A stretch of DNA of 40,167 nucleotides from a virus: positions 1 to 40,167 of the IMG/VR virus record IMGVR_UViG_3300043803_002123, one strand, 5' to 3'. Of this stretch, positions 20,565 through 26,640 are shown in pieces. Each line of letters opens with the position of its first letter. Within the stretch, counting starts at the first letter, position 1. Position numbers and translations under genes: made by a program. Below the pieces are notes generated by a model that worked only from the letters and a program-made list of their open reading frames with translations, was not told the DNA's origin and did no database searches.

Positions 20565-20843
20565 ATGACGACGACAGTAGCCGAGAAGAAGCCGCGGTGG
20601 AAGCCGTGGACGCGAGTCGAGCAGCCGGGAGTGGTTGCCAAGGGCGTGAAGCTGCCCAGCGGGTATACGCCTGCCTACTTCCGCAAGCGCGCGAGCCTTG
20701 CGGTCCTCCGTGCCAACGATTGCTCGCACTACCTGATCTTCAACACGTCGACCGGTGCAAGCATGGTTGCGACGACGTGCAAGGTCGCAAGCGAGACGAT
20801 GTCGCAGATCCGGAAGGGCGAGCTCAAGCTCGAGGCAGCGTAA
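20565..20843 (+). CDS. 92-residue basic protein
   Basis: Unknown function. The basic N-terminus (AEKKPRWKPWTRVEQPGVVA) is followed by YTPAYFRKRASLAVLRANDC and a strand HYLIFNTSTGASMVATTCKV, which resembles the hairpin of the TGE family. It ends in a helix (SQIRKGELKLEAA). ATG 20565 is the first ATG in frame after the leader. Confidence 0.6.
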   Translation: MTTTVAEKKPRWKPWTRVEQPGVVAKGVKLPSGYTPAYFRKRASLAVLRANDCSHYLIFNTSTGASMVATTCKVASETMSQIRKGELKLEAA

Positions 20844-20853
20844 AGAAGTTGCG

Positions 20854-20881
20854 GGCAGGGTGAGCAAAAGCTTGCCCTGCC
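20854..20881 (+). terminator. Hairpin terminator candidate
   Basis: GGCAGGG (20854-20860) pairs with CCCTGCC (20875-20881), extended inward with G-U pairs to a 4-A loop. A weak T-containing tail follows. Confidence 0.6.
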
Positions 20882-20893
20882 TTCGCACTTACC

Positions 20894-20902
20894 TGATATA
20901 AT
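20894..20902 (+). promoter_or_regulatory. TGATATAAT promoter
   Basis: An exact TGATATAATAGTGCCAACG copy. The leader GACGAAATGAAAGGGG contains a decoy ATG at 20918. Confidence 0.8.
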
Positions 20903-20935
20903 AGTGCCAACGACGAAATGAAAGGGGCAGTCCGA

Positions 20936-21214
20936 ATGCCAAAGACATTCGATCACCAGCTCTCGATTCTCAAGTCCGCCTATCATCGAAACGGCATTGG
21001 CGGCGCGCCGTTCAAGGTTGCGGTTGTCGCCGACCCGCTCGAGGACGACGTCAAGCTCGTCATCATGTTCGAGGACAAGTGGCATACCGCGGTCCTCTCG
21101 CTCGCCCAGCTTCAGGAAGACGCCAACATCGAGTTCGGCGACAACTCCTGGCGCGGCGACTACTACGAGATTCATCTCCGCGACGAACTTTGGTCGGAGG
21201 AAGCCAGTGAGTAA
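20936..21214 (+). CDS. 92-residue acidic protein
   Basis: Unknown function. An alpha/beta protein: DHQLSILKSAYHRNGIGGAP, FKVAVVADPLEDDVKLVIMF, WHTAVLSLAQLQ, acidic C-terminus. ATG 20936 is preferred over ATG 20918 because the latter lies within the standard leader and AAAGGGG sits eight bases before 20936. It overlaps the next start. Confidence 0.6.
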   Translation: MPKTFDHQLSILKSAYHRNGIGGAPFKVAVVADPLEDDVKLVIMFEDKWHTAVLSLAQLQEDANIEFGDNSWRGDYYEIHLRDELWSEEASE

Positions 21215-21446
21215 CCCTGCAGAGATCTCCGCGGCGCTCGAGGAAGCTTTACGAGCTCTTCGAGACGTCGCAGAGCTCGATCCAACCCGCCCGGCGTCAA
21301 ACTCGAGCGAAAAGGTCGCGCGGCGAAGCCTTGAGCGCATCTCACAGCTCATTCAGCGAGACGTCGCGGCGCCAGGTCGAACGCCTCGCCCTGGCGAGAA
21401 CTCAGACTACCCCGCGCTTCGACTTCAGGACCCAGACTACTACTAA
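21207..21446 (+). CDS. 79-residue helical protein
   Basis: NPAEISAALEEALRALRDVA and KVARRSLERISQLIQRDVAA form two helices; the C-terminus is Pro/Asp/Tyr-rich (LRLQDPDYY). GTG 21207 has GGAGG nine bases upstream and lies inside the preceding gene's end. Function unknown. Confidence 0.6.
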   Translation: MSNPAEISAALEEALRALRDVAELDPTRPASNSSEKVARRSLERISQLIQRDVAAPGRTPRPGENSDYPALRLQDPDYY

Positions 21447-21467
21447 ACTTCAATCTCCGCCCTCGCC

Positions 21468-21476
21468 TGATATAAT
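21468..21476 (+). promoter_or_regulatory. TGATATAAT promoter
   Basis: An exact TGATATAATAGTACTAACG copy. GGGAAGGAGA precedes ATG 21506. It drives the run 21506-22444. Confidence 0.8.
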
Positions 21477-21505
21477 AGTACTAACGCCGAGGGAAGGAGA
21501 CCACA

Positions 21506-21664
21506 ATGGCGAAGACAAAGAAGCCGGCGCTCGTAACTCCGGCGTCGCGCGGGATCAGCGTGATCAACCGCGTCATCACCAAGTACCAGCACCGCACAAC
21601 CAAGCGACGCCGCTCCCGTGGAGACAAGCGACGCGCAGCTATAGCTGACTCAAGGGGGAACTGA
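21506..21664 (+). CDS. 52-residue highly basic protein
   Basis: AKTKKPALVTPASRGISVIN ... KYQHRTTKRRRSRGDKRRAA. About a third of the residues are Lys or Arg, so nucleic-acid or ribosome binding is likely. It is followed after one base by an HTH gene. Not recognised. Confidence 0.6.
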   Translation: MAKTKKPALVTPASRGISVINRVITKYQHRTTKRRRSRGDKRRAAIADSRGN

Positions 21665-21665
21665 C

Positions 21666-21857
21666 ATGATGAACAAAGATCGCATGCAGGACGTCGGCTA
21701 CACAATCAAGAAGACGCACGGCGTCGATCGTGTCGCGGACAAGGCAGGCGTGCCGCGTCGCACGGTTATGAAGTTCTGCAACGACTTCACCAAGATCACC
21801 ATGCGCGACCTCGAACGCATCATGGCCGCCGTCCGCGAGCTGGAGAAAGGCGAGTAG
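21666..21857 (+). CDS. Small helix-turn-helix protein
   Basis: 63 residues. GYTIKKTHGVDRVADKAGVP and RRTVMKFCNDFTKITMRDLE fit a Cro/C1-like HTH (helix 2 VDRVADKAG, recognition helix RRTVMKFCN). AAGGGGGAA precedes ATG 21666. It is probably a small transcriptional repressor or excisionase-type factor, with targets unknown. Confidence 0.65.
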   Translation: MMNKDRMQDVGYTIKKTHGVDRVADKAGVPRRTVMKFCNDFTKITMRDLERIMAAVRELEKGE

Positions 21858-21859
21858 TC

Positions 21860-22444
21860 ATGACTGCAGCTATTCACCCGAGCACGCCAGCAAAGTCTCG
21901 ATTAGGCGGGCGATACTCCTACGCGCTTCAGTACGTCGAACTCAAGCCATACTCGGCGCACTACCTGTACATCTTCAATCGCATAGGCGCTACGGTCGAG
22001 ATTCGCACGAAAACCCACAGCGACATCACAGAGCGATTCAAGTATGAGTGGGACGAGTGGGACGCCACCGTCAAGCGCGAAACCGTAGCCGACGTTCGAA
22101 AGCTTAGATCAGCTCATGCAGCCGAGTCGCTTCTTTCATCTTTCTACGCCGATGACTACTCGAGCGTGCTACCGATGCCAAAACCAAGTGTACTGGGCGC
22201 CGTCACCATGAGCTGGGCCGCGGACATCTTGAGCCGAACCAATGGATACGGGTGGATCTACCAGAACGACGAGATCTGCATCTACCGCCCGGGAATGACC
22301 ATTGACGTGACTCAAGCAGGGGCAGATCTCGATGACCTATACAAGCTTACCCGCGTGGGCGTAGTCGGTGCCGTTTGGACACGGTATGTCAGCAATCACC
22401 CCGAGCTCTATTCGGCGATACGGGAACTTCTTGAAGAGGTCTAG
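21860..22444 (+). CDS. Protein of unknown function
   Basis: 194 residues, mixed alpha/beta, Tyr- and Trp-rich (GGRYSYALQYVELKPYSAHY, RFKYEWDEWDATVKRETVAD, ILSRTNGYGWIYQNDEICIY). The end (SNHPELYSAIRELLEEV) is helical. Two bases separate it from the HTH gene. No motif is recognised. It is the last gene before the proteasome-like gene. Confidence 0.65.
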   Translation: MTAAIHPSTPAKSRLGGRYSYALQYVELKPYSAHYLYIFNRIGATVEIRTKTHSDITERFKYEWDEWDATVKRETVADVRKLRSAHAAESLLSSFYADDYSSVLPMPKPSVLGAVTMSWAADILSRTNGYGWIYQNDEICIYRPGMTIDVTQAGADLDDLYKLTRVGVVGAVWTRYVSNHPELYSAIRELLEEV

Positions 22445-22455
22445 TTCTACCTCTC

Positions 22456-22464
22456 AGATAGAAT
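22456..22464 (+). promoter_or_regulatory. -10 variant AGATAGAAT, leaderless
   Basis: CTCAGATAGAATAG resembles the block's element at a lower match and lies seven bases before ATG 22472, leaving no room for a Shine-Dalgarno. A leaderless transcript is likely. Confidence 0.5.
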
Positions 22465-22471
22465 AGCTCCC

Positions 22472-23041
22472 ATGACGACGATGGCGGCTGTTCAAGGGCA
22501 CGGTTGGGCCGTGTTTGGCGTCGACTCTCGCGTGGTAGAAGACCGCGGTCGAGTATTCACGTTACCGGCCAATCAATCAAAGCTTCTTCGTCGAGGCCCG
22601 TACTTCATGAGCGCGGCAGGAGATCTTCGCGCGGTAAACATTCTCGAGCATGTATTCGATCCTCCCAGCCCGAGTGATAAAACCGGGCGCAAGCTCGATC
22701 GCTTCATGTCAACAGTGTTTCTCCCTGAGCTAAAAGAGTGCTTTGAGTCAGCCGGATACGGCAAGGACCACTCGCACAGCTCAACAATCTTTGTCTGCGT
22801 CAGCGGAGTTATCTACGAACTCGGCGAGGATTACAGCTACATGCGGGACTCGCTCGGCCTGTATGCCGCGGGGTCCGGCGGTGACTACGCGCTCGGTGCG
22901 CTACACGCACTGGTCGAAGACCCAATCGACGCCCGAGACGTTGAACACGCCAAGGCCGCGGTAAAGTATGCGCTTGGAGTTGCCGGCAAGCTCGACAACG
23001 GAACAGGCCCGCCATACGCGATCGCGGTACAGTATTCCTAA
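22472..23041 (+). CDS. Proteasome beta / HslV-like Ntn-hydrolase
   Basis: 189 residues. After removal of Met the chain begins TTMAAVQGHGWAVFGVDSR, as in HslV and mature proteasome beta subunits: Thr1 nucleophile, Asp17 in GVDSR, and a Lys at 36 (NQSKLL) at the position of catalytic Lys33 with a three-residue insertion. YFMSAAGDLRAV and YAAGSGGDYALGALHALVED match the SGG...A.ALA segment of HslV. There is no long propeptide, so activation needs only Met removal. It would form a ring protease for cytoplasmic proteins, or act on or with the host proteasome. No ATPase partner gene is adjacent; the MoxR ATPase lies 9 kb upstream. The gene is probably leaderless and stands alone. Confidence 0.8.
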   Translation: MTTMAAVQGHGWAVFGVDSRVVEDRGRVFTLPANQSKLLRRGPYFMSAAGDLRAVNILEHVFDPPSPSDKTGRKLDRFMSTVFLPELKECFESAGYGKDHSHSSTIFVCVSGVIYELGEDYSYMRDSLGLYAAGSGGDYALGALHALVEDPIDARDVEHAKAAVKYALGVAGKLDNGTGPPYAIAVQYS

Positions 23042-23046
23042 GTACT

Positions 23047-23055
23047 TGATATAAT
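23047..23055 (+). promoter_or_regulatory. TGATATAAT promoter
   Basis: TTGATATAATAGCGC, six bases after the protease-like gene. The short leader AGACGAAAGGAGGTACGCA precedes ATG 23083. Confidence 0.75.
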
Positions 23056-23082
23056 AGCGCTAGAGACGAAAGGAGGTACGCA

Positions 23083-23253
23083 ATGAACTACCCGTACGTC
23101 AACGTATTCGCGCCGACAGGCGAATGGCTTGGCATGTTCATGAGCGACGAGCTCGCGCGGGACTGGCTTCAAAAGACGAAAAAAGACGTAACGACACATG
23201 AGGTGGTGCCGGTTGGCGAGCGTGAAGCTCGAACGACCAAGGCAACCGCGTGA
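23083..23253 (+). CDS. 56-residue protein
   Basis: NYPYVNVFAPTGEWLGMFMS begins with a strand-turn-strand (TGEW) resembling the hairpin of the TGE family, then a helix (DELARDWLQKTKKD) and a basic end. It has a good AGGAGG. The stop overlaps the next start (GTGA). Confidence 0.6.
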   Translation: MNYPYVNVFAPTGEWLGMFMSDELARDWLQKTKKDVTTHEVVPVGEREARTTKATA

Positions 23254-23474
23254 GGGTCGGCGACGTATGCTTTCACTTCGAACTCGACGTGACGGACGAA
23301 GGCAACGTCGTCTGCTATACCTGCGGCAGGCCGTTTTGCGCTGTACCGAGCTGCCCGCTGCTTGCGGACTTCATCTCAGAAGGCAAGCTCGCTTACTGCT
23401 CAGAACACATTCTCGACGACGAGCCGCGAAACGGAGAATCCCGCTGTGAGCAAGAAGAAGCTCGAAGCGCATAA
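23250..23474 (+). CDS. Zinc-binding microprotein
   Basis: 74 residues. CYTC (about 22-25), CAVPSC (about 30-35) and CSEH (about 50-53) give a treble set of Cys/His pairs, likely two zinc sites. The acidic end is rich in Glu. It overlaps both neighbours. Function unknown. Confidence 0.65.
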   Translation: MRVGDVCFHFELDVTDEGNVVCYTCGRPFCAVPSCPLLADFISEGKLAYCSEHILDDEPRNGESRCEQEEARSA

Positions 23475-23742
23475 AGACTACGACGGCCCGCGAACGCCAA
23501 TTCGACTTCGCGCGCGCTGCGGATGGTGCATGGGCGAAGAGCAAGATTCAGAGGAACACGCGAAGTGTAAGAGAGAAGTAGCCTGGTACGAGAATCTATG
23601 GATCTGCGGCTGCCCATGCGCGGATGAACACTGGAGCACTGTAGCGAAGGTAGAGACCAATGACAACAACGACCAAGCCGAGAGGGCTGCCGGCGAAGAT
23701 AGTAGCGAATCATCTTCGAGCAGTGATGAGGCAGGGAGCTAG
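23446..23742 (+). CDS. Zinc-binding protein with Ser/Asp-rich tail
   Basis: 98 residues. CGWCMGEEQDSEEHAKCKRE and CGCPCADEH carry clustered Cys/His ligands. The last 28 residues (NDNNDQAERAAGEDSSESSS and following) are low complexity and lie within the 83-base overlap with the next gene, in another frame. GTG 23446 overlaps the upstream gene. If the tail is an artefact of overlap, the functional part ends near 23660. Confidence 0.6.
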   Translation: MSKKKLEAHKDYDGPRTPIRLRARCGWCMGEEQDSEEHAKCKREVAWYENLWICGCPCADEHWSTVAKVETNDNNDQAERAAGEDSSESSSSSDEAGS

Positions 23743-24244
23743 CTACAAGGACGTCGAGGCGCGGACGGGAATCAGCGAACGCACGGTTCGATACGTCCTT
23801 AGTGCTCCACCCGAGCGCGTTGTGTATCGTCGAACAGCCTCGAGGCTCATGTCGCTGCCGTTGTTGCCTGCAAGCAGGCGAATGGTTTCTGGAGCCGGAA
23901 CGCGAAGGAGAATTGAAGCTCTAGCTCTGCTTGGCTGGACCCGCGGTGAGATTGCCGATCGTGCGGGACTGTCAAAGTCAACGCTTCGACCGGTCAACAT
24001 GCGTCGAAAGGTGTACGCAAGCACAGCGAGCGCGGTAGCTCGAGTCTATGACGAGCTAAGAATGACTCCGCGGACTGGTTGGCAGGCTGAAAGGGTCATA
24101 AAGCTCTCTCGCGAGCTCGGATACGTTCCCGGGTGGGCGTGGAGGCAGGGAGACCTTGACTCCGAGCTTGCTCAGCCGGATCTAAAGCTTATCGAAGATT
24201 CAGCGTGGCGTAATGCGGCCAAAAGTCGGATCTACCCGATATAA
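23660..24244 (+). CDS. Double helix-turn-helix DNA-binding protein
   Basis: 194 residues. The first HTH is QGASYKDVEARTGISERTVR (about 25-44); the second is LGWTRGEIADRAGLSKSTLR (about 92-111). The rest is basic and helical. It looks like a sequence-specific DNA-binding protein, perhaps a regulator. ATG 23660 gives an 83-base overlap with the upstream gene; a GTG near 23720 would still keep both HTHs. The TAA stop lies inside TATAAT of the next promoter variant (CCG ATA TAA). Confidence 0.7.
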   Translation: MTTTTKPRGLPAKIVANHLRAVMRQGASYKDVEARTGISERTVRYVLSAPPERVVYRRTASRLMSLPLLPASRRMVSGAGTRRRIEALALLGWTRGEIADRAGLSKSTLRPVNMRRKVYASTASAVARVYDELRMTPRTGWQAERVIKLSRELGYVPGWAWRQGDLDSELAQPDLKLIEDSAWRNAAKSRIYPI

Positions 24245-24245
24245 T
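24237..24245 (+). promoter_or_regulatory. -10 variant CGATATAAT
   Basis: CCCGATATAATAG: the block's element with TG changed to CG. The TAA stop of the upstream gene lies inside it. AAGGAGG precedes ATG 24276. Confidence 0.65.
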
Positions 24246-24275
24246 AGATCTACGGCACCGACCAAGGAGGCAAAG

Positions 24276-24446
24276 ATGAACGACGTTCGACTCACACGAC
24301 GCGGCAAGATCGTTCTTGCCATCGCGATCATCGCCACAGCCATTGGCGTCAATTCTCTTGTCTGGGGAAAGAACATCGCCTGCGACTGGCGCGGAGGTTC
24401 AATCGAGCCGTGCGCGGTTCAGCCAATGATCCCAGAGACGAGGTGA
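24276..24446 (+). CDS. Small membrane protein
   Basis: 56 residues. NDVRLTRRGK precedes one transmembrane segment IVLAIAIIATAIGVNSLVWG, then a short outer part with two Cys (ACDWRGGSIEPC). Basic residues at the N-terminus suggest the N-terminus faces the cytoplasm. Unknown function. Confidence 0.65.
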   Translation: MNDVRLTRRGKIVLAIAIIATAIGVNSLVWGKNIACDWRGGSIEPCAVQPMIPETR

Positions 24447-24454
24447 GCTAGCCA

Positions 24455-24745
24455 GTGGCGTTCTACGTCTTCAGCCAAAACAATAGCGGAGGTAGCTTCA
24501 CCACCCCTGCGATCGTCGTAGTCGTCGAATCCCAGAGTGCCGATGAAGCAAACAACAAGGCAGAGAAGATCGGAGTCTACTTCGACTCCGAACGAGACTG
24601 CCCGTGCTGCGGCAGCCGATGGGACGCGATTGACGAGTGGAGCGAAGTGTTCAACACCTTCCCCGACGTCATCGACGCATACTTGACATACGCCAAGGAG
24701 CAAGCCCAGTACGGAGATCTCCCTGCGATGATTCTAGTCATCTAA
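24455..24745 (+). CDS. Conserved phage protein with CxCCG motif
   Basis: 96 residues. It begins AFYVFSQNNSGGSFTTPAIV, a start seen in many small phage proteins, then VESQSADEANNKAEKIGVYF and DCPCCGSRWDAIDEW. The Cys triplet probably binds metal. GTG 24455 follows a GACGAGGTGAG region. Function unknown. Confidence 0.7.
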   Translation: MAFYVFSQNNSGGSFTTPAIVVVVESQSADEANNKAEKIGVYFDSERDCPCCGSRWDAIDEWSEVFNTFPDVIDAYLTYAKEQAQYGDLPAMILVI

Positions 24746-24814
24746 ACTTCCAATGTACTTTCTACTCAACCTGTAGTACTGTAGATCCCGTACGGCACGA
24801 AACGACGAGGTGAC

Positions 24815-25159
24815 ATGATCGACAACCAAACTTCGGCAGGCAGAGATCTCCTTGCCGAAGCTGCGCGGTTAACTTCTCGAGCTCGAGAAGAACTCGCAGC
24901 TGAACCACAACAAACAACAGAACGACACTCCAAGGAGAAAACCGTAATGGACACAACCAACCCCACTAGCGCAGCTAGTGCAACTCAGGCAGCCTCGCTC
25001 TACACAGCAGGCAAGTCAGTCGTCGAGGTCGCATCCGAGCTCGGCATCACGTACGGCAAGGCGCGCAAGCTCATTGTCGATTCCGGCACGCCGATTCGTG
25101 ACGCAAGCTCACGACTCAAGGGGCGTACGCGTAAGCCGGCAACCGGTGAGGTAAGCTAA
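24815..25159 (+). CDS. Helix-turn-helix regulator (paralogue of 17351 protein)
   Basis: 114 residues from ATG 24815. An internal ATG at 24946 with AAGGAG upstream could give a 70-residue form. The N-terminal helix (AGRDLLAEAARLTSRAREEL) is followed by the HTH LYTAGKSVVEVASELGITYG and KARKLIVDSGTPIRDASSRL, then basic residues (KGRTRKPATG). The HTH matches that of the minus-strand regulator at 17351. The two may bind related sites or form mixed dimers. Its promoter is not clear; the region upstream (CCTGTAGTACTGTAGAT) is only loosely like the block's element. Confidence 0.7.
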   Translation: MIDNQTSAGRDLLAEAARLTSRAREELAAEPQQTTERHSKEKTVMDTTNPTSAASATQAASLYTAGKSVVEVASELGITYGKARKLIVDSGTPIRDASSRLKGRTRKPATGEVS

Positions 25160-25162
25160 GAC

Positions 25163-25324
25163 GTGAAGCGTCGTCGCGTCGCTATCTTCCCGATCATCGC
25201 CGCCGGGCTTGGCTCGGTTGGGTTGATCCTCCTCGCGCTTAGCCAGACCTCGAGAGAGATCGGAGCTCTTGGTCTGCTGATCGCGAGCGTCACGGTCGCG
25301 GTTCTTTCACTTCGCGAGGACTAG
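25163..25324 (+). CDS. 53-residue two-segment membrane protein
   Basis: A basic start (KRRRVA) is followed by two hydrophobic stretches, IFPIIAAGLGSVGLILLALS and IGALGLLIASVTVAVLSL, with a short SQTSRE turn. GTG 25163 follows the HTH stop by three bases. A holin-like shape, but with no lysis context. Function unknown. Confidence 0.6.
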   Translation: MKRRRVAIFPIIAAGLGSVGLILLALSQTSREIGALGLLIASVTVAVLSLRED

Positions 25325-25344
25325 CTTCATCTAGCCCACAAGAG

Positions 25345-25378
25345 CGCCGTCCATCGAAAGATGGGCGGCGTTTTTGTT
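25345..25378 (+). terminator. Intrinsic terminator
   Basis: CGCCGTCCATC-GAAA-GATGGGCGGCG followed by TTTTTGTTT: an 11-bp stem with one G-U pair, a tetraloop and a U-tract. The clearest terminator in the window. Confidence 0.9.
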
Positions 25379-25398
25379 TACCCCTGAACTCGAGTACC

Positions 25399-25407
25399 TG
25401 ATATAAT
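25399..25407 (+). promoter_or_regulatory. TGATATAAT promoter
   Basis: An exact TGATATAATAGTACCAACG copy about 20 bases after the terminator. The leader has a small hairpin and CGACGGAGGAC. Confidence 0.8.
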
Positions 25408-25461
25408 AGTACCAACGCCGGAACGACGAACCGGCGAAAACGACGAAACGACGGAGGACAA

Positions 25462-25704
25462 ATGAACTCGAAGTGGTGCCTGCTGAAGGAGTCCGATGGG
25501 ACTCGCGGAGCCAATGGCAAGAAGAAGGTGTACGAGATCGTGATCGACGGGTCGATCGTGCGGACCTCGTGGGGAATGGCCGAGAAGACCCGGCGCCAGC
25601 ACTCCTCGCAGTACTTCGCCACCGAGTCCGCGGCGCGGCAGTTCGCGTTCAACAAGCGCTACGAGAAGCTCGCCAAGGGATACGAGCTGGCGTACGCGGT
25701 CTGA
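25462..25704 (+). CDS. WGR-domain protein
   Basis: 80 residues that read as one WGR domain: KVYEIVIDGSIVRTSWGMAE, KTRRQHSSQYFATESAARQF and AFNKRYEKLAKGYELAYAV. The conserved order (strand, W-G turn, F-x-S/T-x-x-x-A, K...KGY) is kept, although the name-giving Arg reads Met (WGM). WGR domains occur in PARPs and in some bacterial proteins and bind DNA ends or RNA. A free-standing copy could cap or recognise DNA ends, or compete with host WGR proteins. Confidence 0.7.
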   Translation: MNSKWCLLKESDGTRGANGKKKVYEIVIDGSIVRTSWGMAEKTRRQHSSQYFATESAARQFAFNKRYEKLAKGYELAYAV

Positions 25705-25724
25705 GAAGGGAATGGAGCGCCTAC

Positions 25725-25871
25725 ATGACGACTATCCGTGGATTCTACCACTGCCCGTCATGTAGGCGTCTCCATGCCTTCTCGGGCGGCTTTCTGAAGG
25801 TTCATTGTCCATGCGGGCTGGTCATCGATCAGCTCAAGCTGGTTCAAGGCCAGCTCAAGCCGCCTGCCTGA
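25725..25871 (+). CDS. 48-residue zinc ribbon
   Basis: CPSC (about 10-13) and CPCG (about 28-31) in a compact ribbon, ending in a helix (DQLKLVQGQLKPPA). The TGA stop is that of the next promoter. Function unknown. Confidence 0.65.
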   Translation: MTTIRGFYHCPSCRRLHAFSGGFLKVHCPCGLVIDQLKLVQGQLKPPA

Positions 25872-25877
25872 TATAAT
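25869..25877 (+). promoter_or_regulatory. TGATATAAT promoter
   Basis: The TGA is the stop codon of the zinc-ribbon gene. ACTGGAGGACAAC precedes ATG 25912. Confidence 0.8.
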
Positions 25878-25911
25878 AGTTCTACAAGGACGCCAAGGAC
25901 TGGAGGACAAC

Positions 25912-26049
25912 ATGGACAGCAGGATCGATCGCCAAGGCCGGACACTTCACTACGGCCAGGTCGCCTTCAAGGGTCAGTGCGACTACGAAGGTTGCAAGCA
26001 CTACCGATTCTCTGGCCGGTTCTGCGCCAGCCACCAGATCTTTCGCTAG
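25912..26049 (+). CDS. 45-residue Cys/His zinc microprotein
   Basis: CDYEGCKHYRFSGRFCASHQ carries a C-x4-C...C-x2-H site similar to that at the end of the protein at 18796. The rest is short and basic. Good GGAGG. Function unknown. Confidence 0.6.
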   Translation: MDSRIDRQGRTLHYGQVAFKGQCDYEGCKHYRFSGRFCASHQIFR

Positions 26050-26071
26050 ACGAGACGAAAGGACTACCGCC

Positions 26072-26266
26072 TTGTCCACAACCACCACGATGCCCGCCAT
26101 TGAGTGGCAGGTCCCTGATGCCGCCGGCATCGAAAGCGGCGTCACCGTTCTCTGGCCCGACATGCCCGACCCGATAACCACCGAGCTCAACATCATTCGC
26201 GCGGTCGAGGCGCAGGGCGGCACCTGGACCAAGACCACCGTTGCGATTGCCACTCGCGTCGACTAG
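26072..26266 (+). CDS. 64-residue protein with TTG start
   Basis: STTTTMPAIEWQVPDAAGIE ... ELNIIRAVEAQGGTWTKTTV. Unknown function. TTG 26072 is chosen because the standard GACGAAAGGAC element lies at the usual distance; an in-frame ATG is at 26090. It shares a transcript with the preceding microprotein. Confidence 0.5.
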   Translation: MSTTTTMPAIEWQVPDAAGIESGVTVLWPDMPDPITTELNIIRAVEAQGGTWTKTTVAIATRVD

Positions 26267-26273
26267 CTCTACC

Positions 26274-26282
26274 TGATATAAT
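26274..26282 (+). promoter_or_regulatory. TGATATAAT promoter
   Basis: An exact TGATATAATAGTACCATCG copy. The leader has a CCAGG/CCTGG hairpin and then GACGAAGGGACACCG before ATG 26329. Confidence 0.8.
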
Positions 26283-26328
26283 AGTACCATCGCCAGGGAG
26301 CCTGGCCAATGACGAAGGGACACCGAAC

Positions 26329-26574
26329 ATGGCAACTCTCATCACCGAAAACATCGCCGGCCGTTGGGTCGACGGGCTTTCACTCATCACGTCAGACACC
26401 GGAATGATCTGGGCCGGTGAGTTCGTCACTACCCTGGGCGACGGCAAGGTTGCCGACTTCGTGACCTCTGCCTTCGCGGCAGGCGCCAAGCTCGAGGAGG
26501 TCCGCCTCTTCAACTCTGAGACGCAGGAGCTCATCATCGCCGAGCCCATCGAGTGCGTCGTCAACAGCCTCTAA
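26329..26574 (+). CDS. 81-residue protein of unknown function
   Basis: Beta-rich with a helix: LITENIAGRWVDGLSLITSD, GEFVTTLGDGKVADFVTSAF, AKLEEVRLFNSETQELIIAE. The LFNSETQELIIA strand-turn-strand is loosely like the TGE family. A strong terminator follows. Confidence 0.65.
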   Translation: MATLITENIAGRWVDGLSLITSDTGMIWAGEFVTTLGDGKVADFVTSAFAAGAKLEEVRLFNSETQELIIAEPIECVVNSL

Positions 26575-26579
26575 ACTTC

Positions 26580-26632
26580 ACGAGCACTGGCCCTCCCGAG
26601 TGACATGCCCTCGGGAGGGTTGCTCGTTTATA
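26580..26632 (+). terminator. Intrinsic terminator
   Basis: ACGAGCA/TGCTCGT outer and CCCTCCCGAG/CTCGGGAGGG inner helices, then TTTAT. The next promoter starts about 10 bases later. Confidence 0.8.
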
Positions 26633-26640
26633 GGGGCACC

